64,000 nt of DNA from Mucidula mucida (GCA_015501055.1 JADNYV010000017.1:248001-312000); one strand, 5' to 3'; numbered from the stretch's first letter, positions 12,009 to 25,545 are shown. Numbers and translations are program-made. The notes: generated by a model from the letters alone, not told the origin.

Positions 12009-13332
12009 AGGACTTTGTTTACATCGCGCAGTACTGAGTGTGAAAGCAAGCGGACAAGACGCGACAGACCACGTGATCCTTTTCAACAATTTGACGACCG
12101 AGCGGACTGAGGGTGATTACAAGCTGGGTTTCTGTCAGTTAGATTTACAGAATACTACAGATGTCTACAAATCGTGCACAAAACTACATTGAACTACAGA
12201 AACAAACAGGCGCCGTGTTTACTGGGACTAAACAGCAAGAATGATAGATCAGACTCAGAGGAACAAGGGCACGGAGATCCCAAGTGAAAAGAACCGTTTG
12301 CCAGGTGGGCTGTGAGAAGAGGTCAAACAAGTAAGCCTGCAAGGATTCCCGTAGGGGGCGATTAGCACTGGTGGACACTGTCACTCGTTTTGCTCCCTAA
12401 AGTCTAAAGACATCAGTACAAAAGCTGAGAGAAATTGAATAGAGGCTTGCTTGGTCCATGTAGAGATGATGCGGAGGCGGAGTCGTTGTTGAAGTCGTTC
12501 CAGGGGTATTTCCAACTGTGGGGGCAGGTCCTTGCAGACTGCCAGTCGAGCGGCTTCTGGTACACTTTGTCATGAATGAGGGGTTCTATAGCACTAGCAT
12601 AGATGGCGAGCTCATTTGCAGTCATCGATACCTACAAACGAAGGAAGGAGTCTTTGAATCGATCGTCCTGCAGTCACTTTACTGTAGGAAAAACGAACGT
12701 ACGAATCTGGCGGGAGGAAGATGACATACTGTACATTTGGAGAAGTCGCCAGTGCCGTTCACACTGTTTGTCGCCGTTACACACTCTTCATGAGAACCGG
12801 CTGTGATGGGATGCAGTAGCTACTCGTTGCCGAAGTAGTCGTTAGATCCAGCCATGTCCATGAGCACAGTGGACCATCAAAGTCTAAAGACGAGCGTCAA
12901 TCGACCGGTACCGTCATTTTCAAGGCTACGATTATGAACAAAAGCAATTGAAGAATTCCTCCGTTCATCGCAAGCCAAGTCTGCAGGTGGCACCGTAGAG
13001 GTAAATTTGAGAGTTGAGGTCCAGTTGGCGATCACAATAAACGGAATCATCGTGGGAAGACTTGGGTTTCCTATTCAGTGCAACGACCACGGACGATTGA
13101 CCTTGCAATTCGTTCGTCTCCTTCGCTGGACCGTCGCGGTCGTCGTGGCTGTCTTGGCTACTTTATTGTCTTCGTTTTTATTCGCCTTTATTCTCTTGGT
13201 ATTACGCCTCACTGTAACGGTGCTCTGGAAGTCATTTTGTACGTGCGAATTTTAACCATCGACGGTGAAAAAATGACTGGTTCTTCCGTGCAGAGCGTAC
13301 ACTAATCTTTGTTACCACGCGTCTTAATAGCC
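12009..13332. other. intergenic between divergent genes, no gene supported
   Basis: This 1.3 kb stretch separates the divergent 5' ends of two large genes. Short open frames on both strands have no motif or splice support. CT-rich tracts around 13100-13200 are compatible with promoter sequence of the downstream gene. I see no RNA gene. Confidence 0.4.
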
Positions 13333-16300
13333 ATGAACAAAAATCCATTCATCCCGCAGTCCACTTACGCGCCGCCCCAACCTCCATTACCTCCGGGACC
13401 GCCCCCTCCACCTCCGACGCAAACTGACTATTCTGCATATTGGGCTGCAGCGTCCGCGCAACAAGCTGGCGCCAATGCTTACAATGCACAGTGGAATGCT
13501 TCTCAGGCTGCGCGTCCTTCGGTGGAACAGAGCGCTCTTTATGCCAACTACGGCTATGGTCCTCAACATCAATGGCAGCGCCAGCAGCAGCAGCAACAAC
13601 AACAACAGCAGCAGCAGTTTCATCCTCCCCCGCAACCTCTACCACCTGCAGCTCCCCCTGGATATAATCCTTACCAACCGGCTGTAGGATATTCACCATA
13701 TGTTCCACAAGTGCAACCGATGGCCCCAGTAGGCTATCCGATACAGCAATCTCCGCCAGTGCCGATGCAGCCTATGTTCACCGCTACGATGCAGCAGCCC
13801 CAGCAGCAGCAGATGAGACAGCAAACACATCATCCTTCTCCCCAACATCTACCCCCGGCCAAACGCCAGCGATTCGACGGTCCTCAGAATTCCCAAAATC
13901 GTACGCAGCCACCGACACAACCCCACTTCCAGCTCCCAACAGCGCCGAATCAAGGAATGGGATCTTACTCCCAACCCAGTCGCGGTGGTAATCCGGTCGG
14001 TCCCAGTGCAGGACGAGGTGGTTCTACGCGTGGTGGCCCTGGAGGCGGTCGAGGAGCAAGGGGTGTTTCGATGAACCAAAATCGCGGGGGCATGAGTGGC
14101 AGGGGCCGAACTGGAAGTGGATTCTTTCCTAGTGGAAATAGGGGTGGCGCATTACGCGGTCATAATTCACGGGGCAATTTTGGTGGTGGCGTCAACAACC
14201 GCAGAGGCGGCGGTTCGTTTAATATGGGCTCTGGTAATTATCAAGCCGGATCGGCCCGCGGACGAGGACAAAGTCATGCCAATCGTGGCGGGCGTCATGA
14301 TGGTGGTGGATTTGGCACTCGCGAGGGCTCAATGGCTTCGAGCTTTAGCAGCGTGGGTAAGAAGGACGAAAACAAGAGGACTCTTACGGACTTCAGGATT
14401 GTCGGTCTCGAGATACAGGAATTATCTTGGTCATGGGGGGTCTTGCCTTCCTCTGCTCGTAAAGTTCCTGTCAAAGATGAGGCGGAAGATGCGCCTGAGT
14501 CAGAACCCGCGACGGAAACTGAGACACACATTGGCGATGTCCCGATACCTGAAGGAGACGGAACTGCTGTCAGACCTCCTGAAGGAGATCCATCTGGCGG
14601 CGAGCATGCTGAGAAAGTGGAAGATGGCGACGACGCTGACAGTGTGACGACGGAACCAAACGTTCCCTCTTCTTCACAAAAGCAACCGTCTAGCTCCGGG
14701 AGTCTCTTCCCCGAGCCTAATGAACCGCCATCGCGGATTCGCATATACTTTCATACGCCTGTCACTGCAGAGGATGCTCGCCCAAACACACACTCCCATC
14801 CAGCCATTGCCAGCTCGTTTACTTCGTCTGATTCACGGAAAGGGAAGCGTAAGAAACTTGAAGACGATGACCCTGATATCGAGGATGGAAGAGCACATCG
14901 TCCACCGCCCCCGCCTCATTCGGCTGACGACAGAGAGAGCGCGGCTGGCAGTACAGCAGACACGGCTGTCAGCGAACAGGATTGGCTCATGGCTGCTATC
15001 GTCGAGGGTCAGGATGAACATGAGAATGTCGATGATCAGGATGTCGGTAGTCAACAACTTGTTGAAAACGCCCTCGAATCTCAAGACGATGATGGTAATT
15101 CCCCGGATGATGCCACCGAAGGTGTGTTGATTTACTTAGTCTCTGTTTCTTCCGTATTGCGGCTTCCTTCATTCATGATGGAAGACCCATGTTCGAATAT
15201 TTCTGACAGTCACTTCTGAAGGCAATGCTACTGACGTTGAGATGAACGATGAGGAGGAGACAGGGCAGCCTGCGACGTCACATACCGATGACAATGTTGA
15301 CCCGCCTGTTGAGCATGCAGATGAGAGTAGACTGTCCCGCGGGACATCTGTTGCAGAACAGGCAGCGCCTTGTGATCTCCTTGCTCACGAAGACTCTTCT
15401 GTTGTCATCGCCGAGCTCGACTCATCTCTTTCTTCTATTGTTCCTCTATCAGAGCAAGTGGTATCCTCTACTCATCTGTCTGTATTCGATGCTCTTCTCC
15501 ATGTTTCTGCTCCTCACATACCTTCCTCTCTGTCTTACAGTGAAACGCAGACAACTGATCAAATTGACTTGGTTGAATCGCAGATTTCCGAAGTACCGCA
15601 AGTTGCAGCGGCACCTATCGAGACTGTAGACGCACCCGACACACCTCCTGGCTTGAATGGCTCGGCGCTGTCTGCGATAAATGGGGTTGAGGATACGACT
15701 GCGTCCGTGCCAGAACATTTGCCTGAACCACCAGCGTCGCCTGTCGTACAATCGGCTGCGACCTCGGTCGCGTCGCCTCATGCCGAGCCTGTCTCTCAAC
15801 CTCCGCCCCGTCTGCCGACTAAGCCTGGACGAACGTCCTCCGCTAATAGACTGTCAATTTCTTATGCGAACGGCAATCGACGCCTGATCGTCGACGCGGA
15901 GGTTGTCGAGAATGTCAAGGTCTTTCGCAGTGAAGGTCGCATTGAAGTAACCGTTTCCGCTGCCTTGTCTGAAAAAGATCTGAGGGGTATTATCGTACGT
16001 CTTTACGATTTCATCCTTATATCCATAAACTTACGAGTAGCTAGTTGGAAGGTCTCTCTGAAACAACACACTCTTATGCTGCATTGCCGCCTTTTGACGA
16101 GGCTTTTGATTTTGACTCGACGTTGCCGCCATTTAGTAAAGTTGAATTTCCGACAACTCTTACTTTGATCGCGTATTTGGATACTTCAAAACCGCTTTCT
16201 GAAGCTAAATGGGTGAAGACGGGGGATATACAAGACTGGCTGAGGAGCATGTTTGGCAGGATGTTTTGGGTTGCCGGTGACGCTGCAGAAGGATGGGAAA

Positions 16301-16822
16301 AGAAGATTACCGTCGTCGATCCTGATCCTGTAAGGCGTCTCGTTTCCGTGCTGTCTACGAAAATATCTAACTTCGTTCTAGCCTCCGACGATCCGCAATG
16401 TTCTTGATTCTTGGGCTACAAATTCAATGGTCGGCGCACAGAACGAGCGAGAACGTTTTGTCAAAACCCACATGACCGAAATGGACAATCTGTTGGAGAT
16501 TCTATTGCGACTTGTCCGAGGCGAGCGAGCTACTTCGTTTGTATCAGGACCGACGATCTCGGCGCCCAGCATTTTTGGACCACTTCTCGCCGCCTTGCCT
16601 ACAGAATCGGCACACGGCGCACAACAGACACATGTTTCTCTAGCGGTCCTTGCGATTTTTCGGTTAGCATCCGAGTACGCTGAGAAGCTGGATGGTGAAA
16701 AGGGAAAGACTGCGGTCAACGAGAGCGTTGGGGAGATCATTCGGTGCATTCCGTCTCATCTGATCTACAAAAGTCTGGACGGCATTTTCAAGGAATGGCG
16801 TACAGACAAGAAAGGGCACTGA
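13333..16822 (+). CDS. Q/P-rich RGG-repeat protein, putative RNA-associated
   Basis: This is a protein of about 1095 residues of no family I can name. Exons 13333..15121, 15222..15994, 16045..16329 and 16382..16822 join without phase errors (introns 100, 50 and 52 nt). The N-terminus is proline-rich, followed by a polyglutamine run from a CAG/CAA tract at about 13577-13617. Residues about 215-345 form a Gly/Arg region with many RGG/RGR motifs (GRGGSTRGGPGGGRGARG), typical of RNA-binding or phase-separating proteins. A short conserved-looking block follows (LTDFRIVGLEIQELSWSWG). A long acidic, Ser/Thr-rich stretch leads to folded C-terminal sequence, with RLIVDAEVVENVKVFRSEGR and MFGRMFWVAGDAAEGWEKK and a predicted helical end. 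Transcription or mRNA-related work is inference from composition only. The ATG at 13333 (MNKNPFIP) was preferred to the in-frame ATG at 13309. Confidence 0.75.
13577..13617 (+). repeat. CAG/CAA trinucleotide repeat encoding polyglutamine
   Basis: A run of mixed CAG and CAA codons lies within exon 1 of the RGG-repeat protein and encodes uninterrupted glutamines. Mixed codons usually stabilise such tracts. Confidence 0.85.
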
Positions 16823-17247
16823 CAATGCGAATTTTGTTCTTATCGTCTCACCGTCTCAGGCCTGCCTGGAGGTTGTCCGAGTAAAATACGATTCACTCTC
16901 GAACGATGTTCAAGACCGCCTCGTCGTGTCATCTAGACCTCATCAACATTACTCGTATACACGGCACCGTCGGCGCTATGACCGACGAGTCAGCAGTGAT
17001 GACCGTGCAAAAGTAAAACTAGCAAATTATCTGCTCCTTCCGAGCTCTGCGATACGACTACTTGCACACATCGTTGATAATAAAGGCGTTGCATTCATTC
17101 TGTTCTGTGTGAGGATGTCAAGTGGTACCGGGTTCAGCTTTGTTGTTGCCGAGGATCCGATCGAGCCTCGGTAAGGAGGGGTCGTGTGAATTTCCATTTC
17201 CTTCAAAACTTGTCTCGGGCGAGGTTGCCTTCCACCACCACATCGCC
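16823..17247. other. intergenic, 5' region of the SUR2-like gene
   Basis: No gene is supported here. The stretch separates the stop of the RGG protein from the ATG at 17248. Confidence 0.4.
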
Positions 17248-18315
17248 ATGTTCAACGACGACCCTTTGGGCACCTTCAACGTTACGCATCACGACTGCGG
17301 CAATGTCCCGTTCTACTTCTCTCGTCGACCGAGGCTGATTGATGGCGTTCCCGACCATTATGTTACACTTGCTGCACCCGTGATTGCATACTGGGCGCTT
17401 TGCATGTTCTTCCACTACCTCGACACCTCCGACTTCAAGTGGCTTGAGAAGTACCGCATCCACGAATCCACCGAAGTCACGTCGCGAAATAGGGCCACCC
17501 GTACGCAGGTGATCTGGGCGGTCATTTTCCAGCATGCTATCCAGACCGCACTCGGACTCGCAGCCTTGGCCGAAGAAGAGGAGTTTGTCTCCAATCATGA
17601 ACCGTCAGTACAAAGGATTGCCTCTTTCGTTCCTGGCCCCTTCGCACAAGAGGTCGCATACTACGCCTATTGGTGGGCGATCCCGTTCGTCCAATTGATA
17701 TGTGCCATGTACGTCTGTTATCGTCTTATTATATGCTTTCTAATCTTTCCCGCTAGGTTCTCATCGATACATGGCAGTACTTCCTCCATCGTTGGATGCA
17801 TGTTAATAAATGGCTCTATCGGCATTTCCACTCCTGGCACCATCGCCTTTACGTTCCTTATGCTTTCGGAGCGCTATACAATCACCCTGTTGAAGGATTC
17901 CTTCTTGACTCGGTCGGTTCTGTCGTTGCCGAGACATGCACCTTTATGACTGCACGCCAAACCATGATTCTCTTCACGTTGGCCACATTTAAGACTGTCG
18001 ACGATCACTGTGGATATCGCATTCCATTTGATCCTCTGCAATTCATGACCGCGAACAACGCCGACTATCATGATATACATCATCAGGTATGTCAGTTGCA
18101 TTTTATTGAACAGAACTAACCGAATCTCAGACTATGGAATCAAATCCAACTTTGCACAGCCGTTCTTCATCCATTGGGATGTCATCCTCGGTACCCGCAT
18201 GACAAGAGAGAAATGGAGAGTCGCAAGTACAAAAAGCGCGACAAGGAAGAGTCAGACTAATTTCATCCATCTCATTTCGTTTGTTGTACGAAGGGCCCTT
18301 TATCTATACCTGTAA
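17248..18315 (+). CDS. SUR2: Sphinganine C4-hydroxylase (fatty acid hydroxylase superfamily)
   Basis: This is a di-iron ER membrane enzyme that hydroxylates C4 of sphinganine to make phytosphingosine. It shows the superfamily's histidine boxes: HRWMH, HSWHH and YHDIHH. Family blocks such as PFYFSRRPRLIDGVPDHYV, FDPLQFMTANNADYHDIHH and YGIKSNFAQPFFIHWD place it with Sur2 rather than Erg3 or Erg25. Exons are 17248..17712, 17757..about 18086, and 18131..18315. The second junction is awkward. With the strong donor GTATGT at 18087 the third exon is out of frame; the weaker donor GTCAGT at 18092 restores it, adding two residues where relatives have one. Near 18205-18213 the frame also appears to lose one base, so the tail as read to 18315 is probably not native. 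A plausible basic/acidic tail (MESRKYKKRDKEESD) sits one frame over. Confidence 0.85.
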
Positions 18316-18452
18316 TATATCGCACTTCTAATGCACTTCTCACCTTGTATCAGTGGAAAGCGGTGAATTGAAGTGGTAACGCAACCGGTCATGTCTACGC
18401 GTGACCTAACAGCGCGTTTGTCACTCTCCTCTTACCATCAAAGGCGTCCATC

Positions 18453-21400
18453 ATGGCCAGAGGTCGCGGCACGTTCGGACTAACCTCTTCTCGCGGTAGA
18501 GGAAACTTTCGCGGAGGCTCATTTCGTGGCGGAGGATGGCGGGGTCGAGGCGAGGACGAGGGCGGGGAGGTGCAAAGTCTGGAGATGGCGCCCCAAAACG
18601 CGAGGACGATGGCACACAACTCGCGGAGCGGTTCGAGAGGATAGCTGCCAACGACGAGATTGACGAAAAGTTAGGGTTCGCGAGAGTGGAGCAGGGCGGT
18701 CGCAAAGAAGGTTGGCTGGTCAACATGCACGCGGTCAGTGCGATTCTGCTGTTCTTGTCGAGTTCTCTAAACGGCCTTGAAGACGCTCTTGAAGGATCCG
18801 GACTATCCGTCTGGAAAAGCCGCCGTGGATTACTACTTTCTTGAAGACGATGGCAACATGTTCAAGGCGACTTACGCGTACGAGCCCTACTTCTACATTG
18901 CCTGCAAAGTACGTGCCAATGACGCGTTTTACGTCGTTTGCTCACCACTGAACAGGCCGGGACGGACTCTACTATCGAAGAGTGGCTTATGAAGAAGTAC
19001 GAAGGCGTTTTGTTACGAATAACGCGCGAACGCAAGGAGGATCTTAAGCTGCCAAACCATCTCATGGGGCACCGACGCCTTTACCTCCAGCTCTCCTTCC
19101 GCAACGTGTCCGATCTTCTCTCCGTCAGACGCGAGATTGTACCGCTCGCCCTGGAGAATAGCGCGAAACGAGACGCTGTGGATGCATATGCAGAGGTCGT
19201 CAGTGCTACTGCTTCGGGAAACGCCAGCATGGATATTGAATTGGAGGGCGCGCTGGGCCTTCGTGGAGGCAAAGGCCCGGCGCGCGACGTGGATCCGCGA
19301 GAAAGCATCATCGACGTGCGCGAGTACGATGTTCCGTACTATTTACGCGTAGCCATTGACAACGACTTGCGCGTCGGTCTTTGGTACACTGTCACGTTCA
19401 CGGAGGGCCAACCGTCGTTCAAGCACATTGTGGAGAGGGTCAAACGTGCGGATCCCGTCGTAATGGCCTATGATATCGAGACCACCAAGGCGCCGTTGAA
19501 GTTCCCGGACCAGGCCATCGACCAGGTTATGATGATTTCATACATGGTGGATGGTCAAGGTTACTTGATCACCAACCGAGAAATTGTCAGTGAGGACATT
19601 TCTGACTTCGAGTACACACCGAGGGACGATTATCCCGGCCCATTTATAGTCTTCAACGAGAAAGATGAAGTACGTTGTTTTGCTTGTTTCTCTGTTTGCT
19701 CTGAATGCCAATATTGGTGTAGGCGGCCACAATCAAACGCTTCTTCTCGCATATCCAGAATGTCAAACCTACTGTCATAGCCACGTTCAACGGAGACTTC
19801 TTCGATTTCCCTTTCCTTGACGCTCGCTCCAAGGTCAACGGAATTGACATGTTCCTTGAAACGGGATTCGCCAAGGACTTAGAGGAGGAGTATAAGAGCC
19901 GGACATGCGTGCACATGGACTGCTTCAGATGGGTCAAGCGTGATTCATATCTTCCGCAAGGAAGTCAAGGTCTCAAAGCTGTCACAACGAACAAGTTGGG
20001 TTATAGTCCGGTTGAGTTGGATCCTGAACTCATGACACCGTGAGCTTTGGTGTTTTCCTATATTCCTTCAAGCATTGATCACGTCCTAGGTACGCGATGG
20101 AGAGACCTCAGGATCTGGCTACCTACTCCGTTTCCGATGCCGTCGCGACGTACTACTTGTACATGAAATACGTTCATCCCTTCATTTTCTCGCTGTGCAA
20201 CATCATTCCCTTGTGTCCCGATGAAGTTCTCAGGAAGGGTACAGGGACTCTCTGCGAGACTCTACTCATGGTCAGTTGTTCTTTTTTTGAGAAACATTGA
20301 TCCAACTCAGTTCATAGGTGGAAGCATATCGTGGCCGTATTATTATGCCAAATCGGCACGAGGATGAACACGGTCATATGTATGACGGACATCTTCTGGC
20401 GTCAGAAACTTACGTCGGTGGGCACGTCGAGGCGCTAGAGGCTGGCGTTTTTCGTAGTGATATTCCGACTGACTTCAAGATTGTGCCAGATGCTATTCAG
20501 CAGGTAACTATGAAGCACGTCATATCAATGCTCAACTGACAAGACTTGTAGCTCATCGATGACTTGGATGCAGCGCTCTCCTTTTGTATCGTCGAGGAGT
20601 CGAAAGCATCCATGGACGATGTCACCAATTACGACGAAGTCAAGGATGCCATCCAAGCAGCTCTAGAGCTCATGCGGGACAATCCTAAACGTGTCGACAA
20701 CCCGCTCATCTATCACTTGGATGTCGCCGCCATGTATCCCAACATCATGTTGTCTAATCGCCTCCAACCAGACTCCATGGTCGATGAAGCGGTATGTGCA
20801 GTGTGCGATTACAACCGACCAGAGAAAACTTGTGATCGTCGCTTGGAGTGGGCTTGGCGAGGAGAGTTCTTTCCTGCTCATCGCGACGAGTACAACATGA
20901 TTCGACACGCGCTCAACCAGGAAACTTTCCCTCCGAGACGTCCCGGTGGGCCACAGAGACGCTTCCCTGACCTCTCTGATGCGGAGCAGACTGCGCTTCT
21001 ACACAAGCGATTAGGCGACTACTCCCGCAAGGTGTACAAGAAGACCAAGGACACCAAGATCGAGAACCGCGAAGCTATCGTGTGTCAACGAGAAAATCCT
21101 TTCTATGTCGACACCGTTCGCACTTTTCGAGACCGCCGGTACGAATACAAGGGTCTCCACAAGACGTGGAAGAAGAATTTGGACAATGTCATGGCGGGGA
21201 ATGCGTCGATCACAGAGGTTGATGAGGCGAAGAAGATGATTGTGCTTTACGACTCCCTGCAGTTGGCTCACAAGTGCATTCTGAACTCGTTCTACGGATA
21301 CGTGATGCGGAAGGGCGCTCGATGGCACTCGATGGAGATGGCCGGCATTACCTGTCTCACAGGCGCTACCATCATCCAAATGGCGCGCGCCCTTGTAGAG

Positions 21401-24400
21401 CAGATCGGGCGTCCTTTGGAGCTGGACACGGACGGTATCTGGTGTATGCTGCCCGGCGTCTTTCCGGAGAACTTCAAGTTCAAGCTGGCGAATGGCAAGA
21501 CTCTTGCCTTCTCGTACCCTTGTACGATGCTGAACCACCTTGTTCACGCGCAATTCACGAATCACCAGTACCATGATTTGAATCCCGAGACGGGCAGGTA
21601 CGACGTCCACAGCGAAAACTCTATCTTTTTTGAACTGGATGGTCCATACAAGGCCATGATCCTCCCATCGTCGAAGGAAGAAGATAAGTTGTTGAAAAAA
21701 CGTTATGCGGTGTTCAACGATGACGGTTCGCTTGCGGAGTTGAAGGGCTTCGAGGTCAAGCGGCGTGGAGAACTACAGCTTATCAAGCACTTTCAGACAG
21801 AAATCTTCGAGAAATTCCTGCTTGGCTCGACCACCCAAGAATGTTACGCGGCCGTCGCCGAAGTAGCGGATCGGTGGTTGGACATCCTTTTCACCAAAGC
21901 AGAGACCTTAGACGACGATGAACTTGTCGAGCTCATCGCTGAAAACAGGAGCATGTCAAGGACGCTTGCTGATATGGTGGGCAAAAGTCGACCTCAATCA
22001 GTACCGCCCGTCGCCTCGCCGAGTTCCTTGGTGACCAGATGGTTAAGGACAAGGGTCTTGCGTGTAAATTCATCATCTCCGCCAAACCTATTGGTTCCCC
22101 AGTCACGGATCGCGCTGTTCCTTTGGCCATATTCTCAACCGAGGAAAGTATCAAGCGGACGTATCTCAGAAAATGGCTCAAGGACAGCAGTCTCGCCAAT
22201 TTCGATCTACGTTCCATATTGGACTGGGACTACTACATCGAACGACTTGGGTCCGTGATACAGAAACTTATCACCATCCCCGCCGCATGCAGAAAGTTCC
22301 TAATCCCGTTCCACGTATTCGGCATCCTGACTGGCTGCATCGCCGCGTCGCTGGTCAGGTGGACAAGTTCAAGCAGAATAAGCTCACAGATTTCTTCAAG
22401 GCTGCTGGAGAGGACGACGGTGCCTCCACGCAACCTCGCGATATCGAGGATATGACTGACGAGGGGAAACAGCCTTCTGACGGTAAGATACGTATAACCG
22501 TGTCGAAAAAGAAGAAACCTCAGCCTGTCGCCGAGGCTGAGACAGAAGACTCACTTCCTCCCGTTCCTGATCCATATGTCAGTTATTCTGCCTGGATAAG
22601 GCCATGCGCCTCGTTGGAAACAACGGCATGACGCTCTATGGAATAACGGCTCTTCTGTCCCTACTGTGGTTCCCACTATGTTCCGTGGAGTCAAAGTCAA
22701 GACGAACCGCACTTGGGATGTCATCCAGATACGGCCTAGCAAAATTCCAGGACGGTTCATCCTGTGGATGTCGGTCGACGGAGAATTGTATCTGCTCCCT
22801 TGCGCATTCCAGGGAGATGTACATTCACTTACGCGCACCCAAAGACGACTTCTTTAAGACCGAGTACTATTGGTCGAGCAGGTTACCCGGAATCTGCCTG
22901 AGACCTCCCTTCTTCGAATCTATACAAGATAGTCGTCCGCGAGGATACCTACAACACCATTCAAGAGCACTTCGTTGATATCGCAAATGACCCCAACGTA
23001 GACGGTGTATTTGAGCAACAGGTAAAGTTTCCCTTGTCATACTTGAAACAGCTGCAACTCAACTATTGTTAGATTCCTCTCGTCGTCCGTGGCTTGCTGA
23101 AGTTGGGGAAGTCTTGCACCGTAGAGGATGCTGGTATGACGCTTAATCGTGGCCAGACGGTCGGCTTCGATCTGAATCAATTGGATCGATCAAGTTCAAC
23201 AAATTCCAAGCGGAAATACCTGCAAGGTGACTCGCTAAAGTACATCTTCTTGTACCATGCCTGCTCCGCCAAGGATCCCCTTCACGTCTTCGCGACCTTT
23301 TTACCCACTGGAGCGGTCAAACTCCATATCGTCGACCCTGCCACTCGTCGCCAGGCCATCCCCAGGCTGGAAAGTACCTATGTCGATCTCAAAGAACAAC
23401 GAGAAACCAAGTTTGGCCTCAGTGACTCCGTATCGTATCCGGACGCCCTTACATTCACCACTGCATATCACACCTCCGATGTCATCGCTCTGAAGGCCAT
23501 CTCACGAGAATTGGGTTTATTGGAAGATAAATCCTATACAGTGGTCATCTCTTCGAGCAAGGACCAGTCGTATTATGATCGTCTTGTGCCTAAACTCGCC
23601 AAATTCCCCGTTCTCTCCATGACAAAGGCGCGCCTTCCTCATACACTAGACGTATTTCCGTGGCAAACCAACGTTGCGAAGAAGATGATCTTTCGCTACC
23701 TTGGTCTTGGTAGCTGGATCGACCGCATGACTGCTCTTGCTGAGTACTACGATGTGCCTATCGGTCATTTGGAGGGCGATCAGCCATTGTTCGTGTCGGA
23801 TTTATGCTACGCTCGTCGCCTCGTACAGAATGACATGGTCCTCTGGTGGTCACCGGGTGAACTGCCAGATCTAGGGGGCCTAGAGAACGACAGAAGACAA
23901 TCAGACGATCTTCCCTCCACCGAATTTTACTCCTCAGGCTGTTTCCCAAATGTGTGCTTGGAGGTGACTGTGCGCAATTTGGCGGTCAACTCGGTCATGC
24001 ATTCAGTGGTCGTGAACGAGCTGGAGGGTAGCGGCGGTTCTACTGCGTTTGACTCTGTTTCGCGGACTTTGGATGAATACAAGAACGGCGAAACGCAGCA
24101 ACGGGATCTCACTCTGGGAGAGTCACAGGTGTCTTCGCAGGCATTCAGCATCCTCCGCAATATGGTCAAGTCTTGGCTGCTCGATAAAGTGCAGAACGAG
24201 GAAGCTGCGGCATCGTTGGCTATTGATCACTTTTGGCGCTGGATCAGCTCAAGTGCATCTCAGCTCTACGACTCTGGTCTCCATCGCTTCGTTCACGGTC
24301 TGATGCGCAAGACCTTCATTCAATTGCTGGCCGAATTTCGTCGACTAGGTTCGCAGATTGTCTATGCGGATTTCAGCCGTATCCTGCTTTCCACATCTAA

Positions 24401-25545
24401 ACCACCAGGCACTGCAAAAGCCTACGCCACCTATATCAACTCGGCCGTGACATCACACGAACTTTTCCAGCATATATTCCTCGACACTACCAGGTTCTAC
24501 GACTATCTCATCTTCATGGATAATGCCAATATGGCGGCTGTCGTCTGCGAAAAGCCGGACGCTGTGGACCCACCAAAGGCCTTATCCATTGATATACACT
24601 GGAACATTGCACAGTTCCTTCCACCCGCCGTCCGAGAAGACTTTGCCTCTGTCGTACAGTTCTTCTTGGTCGAGCTTTACAAGATCCGGCAGAAGCGAAT
24701 GAAGAGACGAGGATTCCCCTGCGCCAGCTTGAGAACGGAACGTCCGATGCACCTCAGATAGATGCCAATAAGGAAAACGAGGCCACCGTAATTCGACAGT
24801 TTCTAGCTCGTCGACTCACTCGAAAGATGCTCAAAGTCGTTTGTAATATTCAAGGTCGGCATAAGGATGCACAGTTGAACGAGGAGCAGACTGGCGAGTT
24901 CGACTTCCCCGTCTTACCTGGCTCGTACCTCCAAATGATCGATCCGCTGCTCGAGTTTATTAAATTCGTGTGCGCCGTATTCGGTTTGGCGAAGGAATAC
25001 CAAGTGGAGATTGGCTTGCTGAAGCGCAATCTTCTGGAGCTCATTGGCGTGAAGGAGTTTGCGTCGGAGGCTATATTCCGGAATCCGTGCGAACCGCTCG
25101 TGCTCCATAATGTCCCGTGTCGGCATTGCGACACTATACGCGACTTTGACTTTTGTCGGGACCCGAGGTTGTTGCCGAATAACGTGGATGTGGTCCAGCG
25201 GTGGACGTGCGCCGACTGCAATGGCGAATATGACAGGCCGGCTATCGAGTTCACGTTGATCAATATGCTGTTCCAGTTGGAGTGCTCGTTTGCCCAGCAG
25301 GATCTCCGGTGCTCGAGATGTCAGCAGATACAGTCGGATACCGTGTCGAGGTTTTGCCATTGCTCTGGGACGTACCAGTTTACGATGAGTAAAGCTGATG
25401 TCCGCCGCAAACTGCGTACGATTGTGAATGTGGCGATTGTTCATAATCTTGCTCGTTTGAAGGTAGGCCTTTCCATCTTTTCTGTTTTCGTTCACGTCTG
25501 ATTGTTGCGTAGGAATCTGCACAAATCGCGCTTCAGAATTGGTAG
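18453..25545 (+). CDS. POL2: DNA polymerase epsilon catalytic subunit
   Basis: This is the leading-strand replicative polymerase with proofreading exonuclease. Nine exons fit: 18453..18733, 18783..18908, 18956..19669, 19723..20039, 20090..20270, 20318..20503, 20552..23021, 23073..25462 and 25513..25545. Exonuclease motifs are Exo I ([14 protein letters not shown], residue about 309), Exo II (NGDFFDFPF, about 397) and Exo III ([11 protein letters not shown], about 492). Polymerase motifs are A ([10 protein letters not shown], about 655), B ([11 protein letters not shown], about 846) and C (ELDTDGIWC, about 892). The inactive C-terminal half follows, and ends with paired-cysteine zinc motifs (CRHC, CADC, CSRC, CHC) that bind the small subunits. 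The N-terminus is RG-rich. The frame is broken by about ten single missing bases: near 18551, 21977, 22291, 22594, 22610, 22789, 22809, 22872, 22916 and 24703. Conserved sequence resumes at once in the next frame each time. Only 137 bp separates it from SUR2. Confidence 0.93.

Noticed and set aside
21977..22920. Programmed frameshifting or intron-based explanation for the POL2 breaks
   Set aside because: There are too many breaks, each needs exactly one base, no slippery-site structure recurs and no splice sites flank them.
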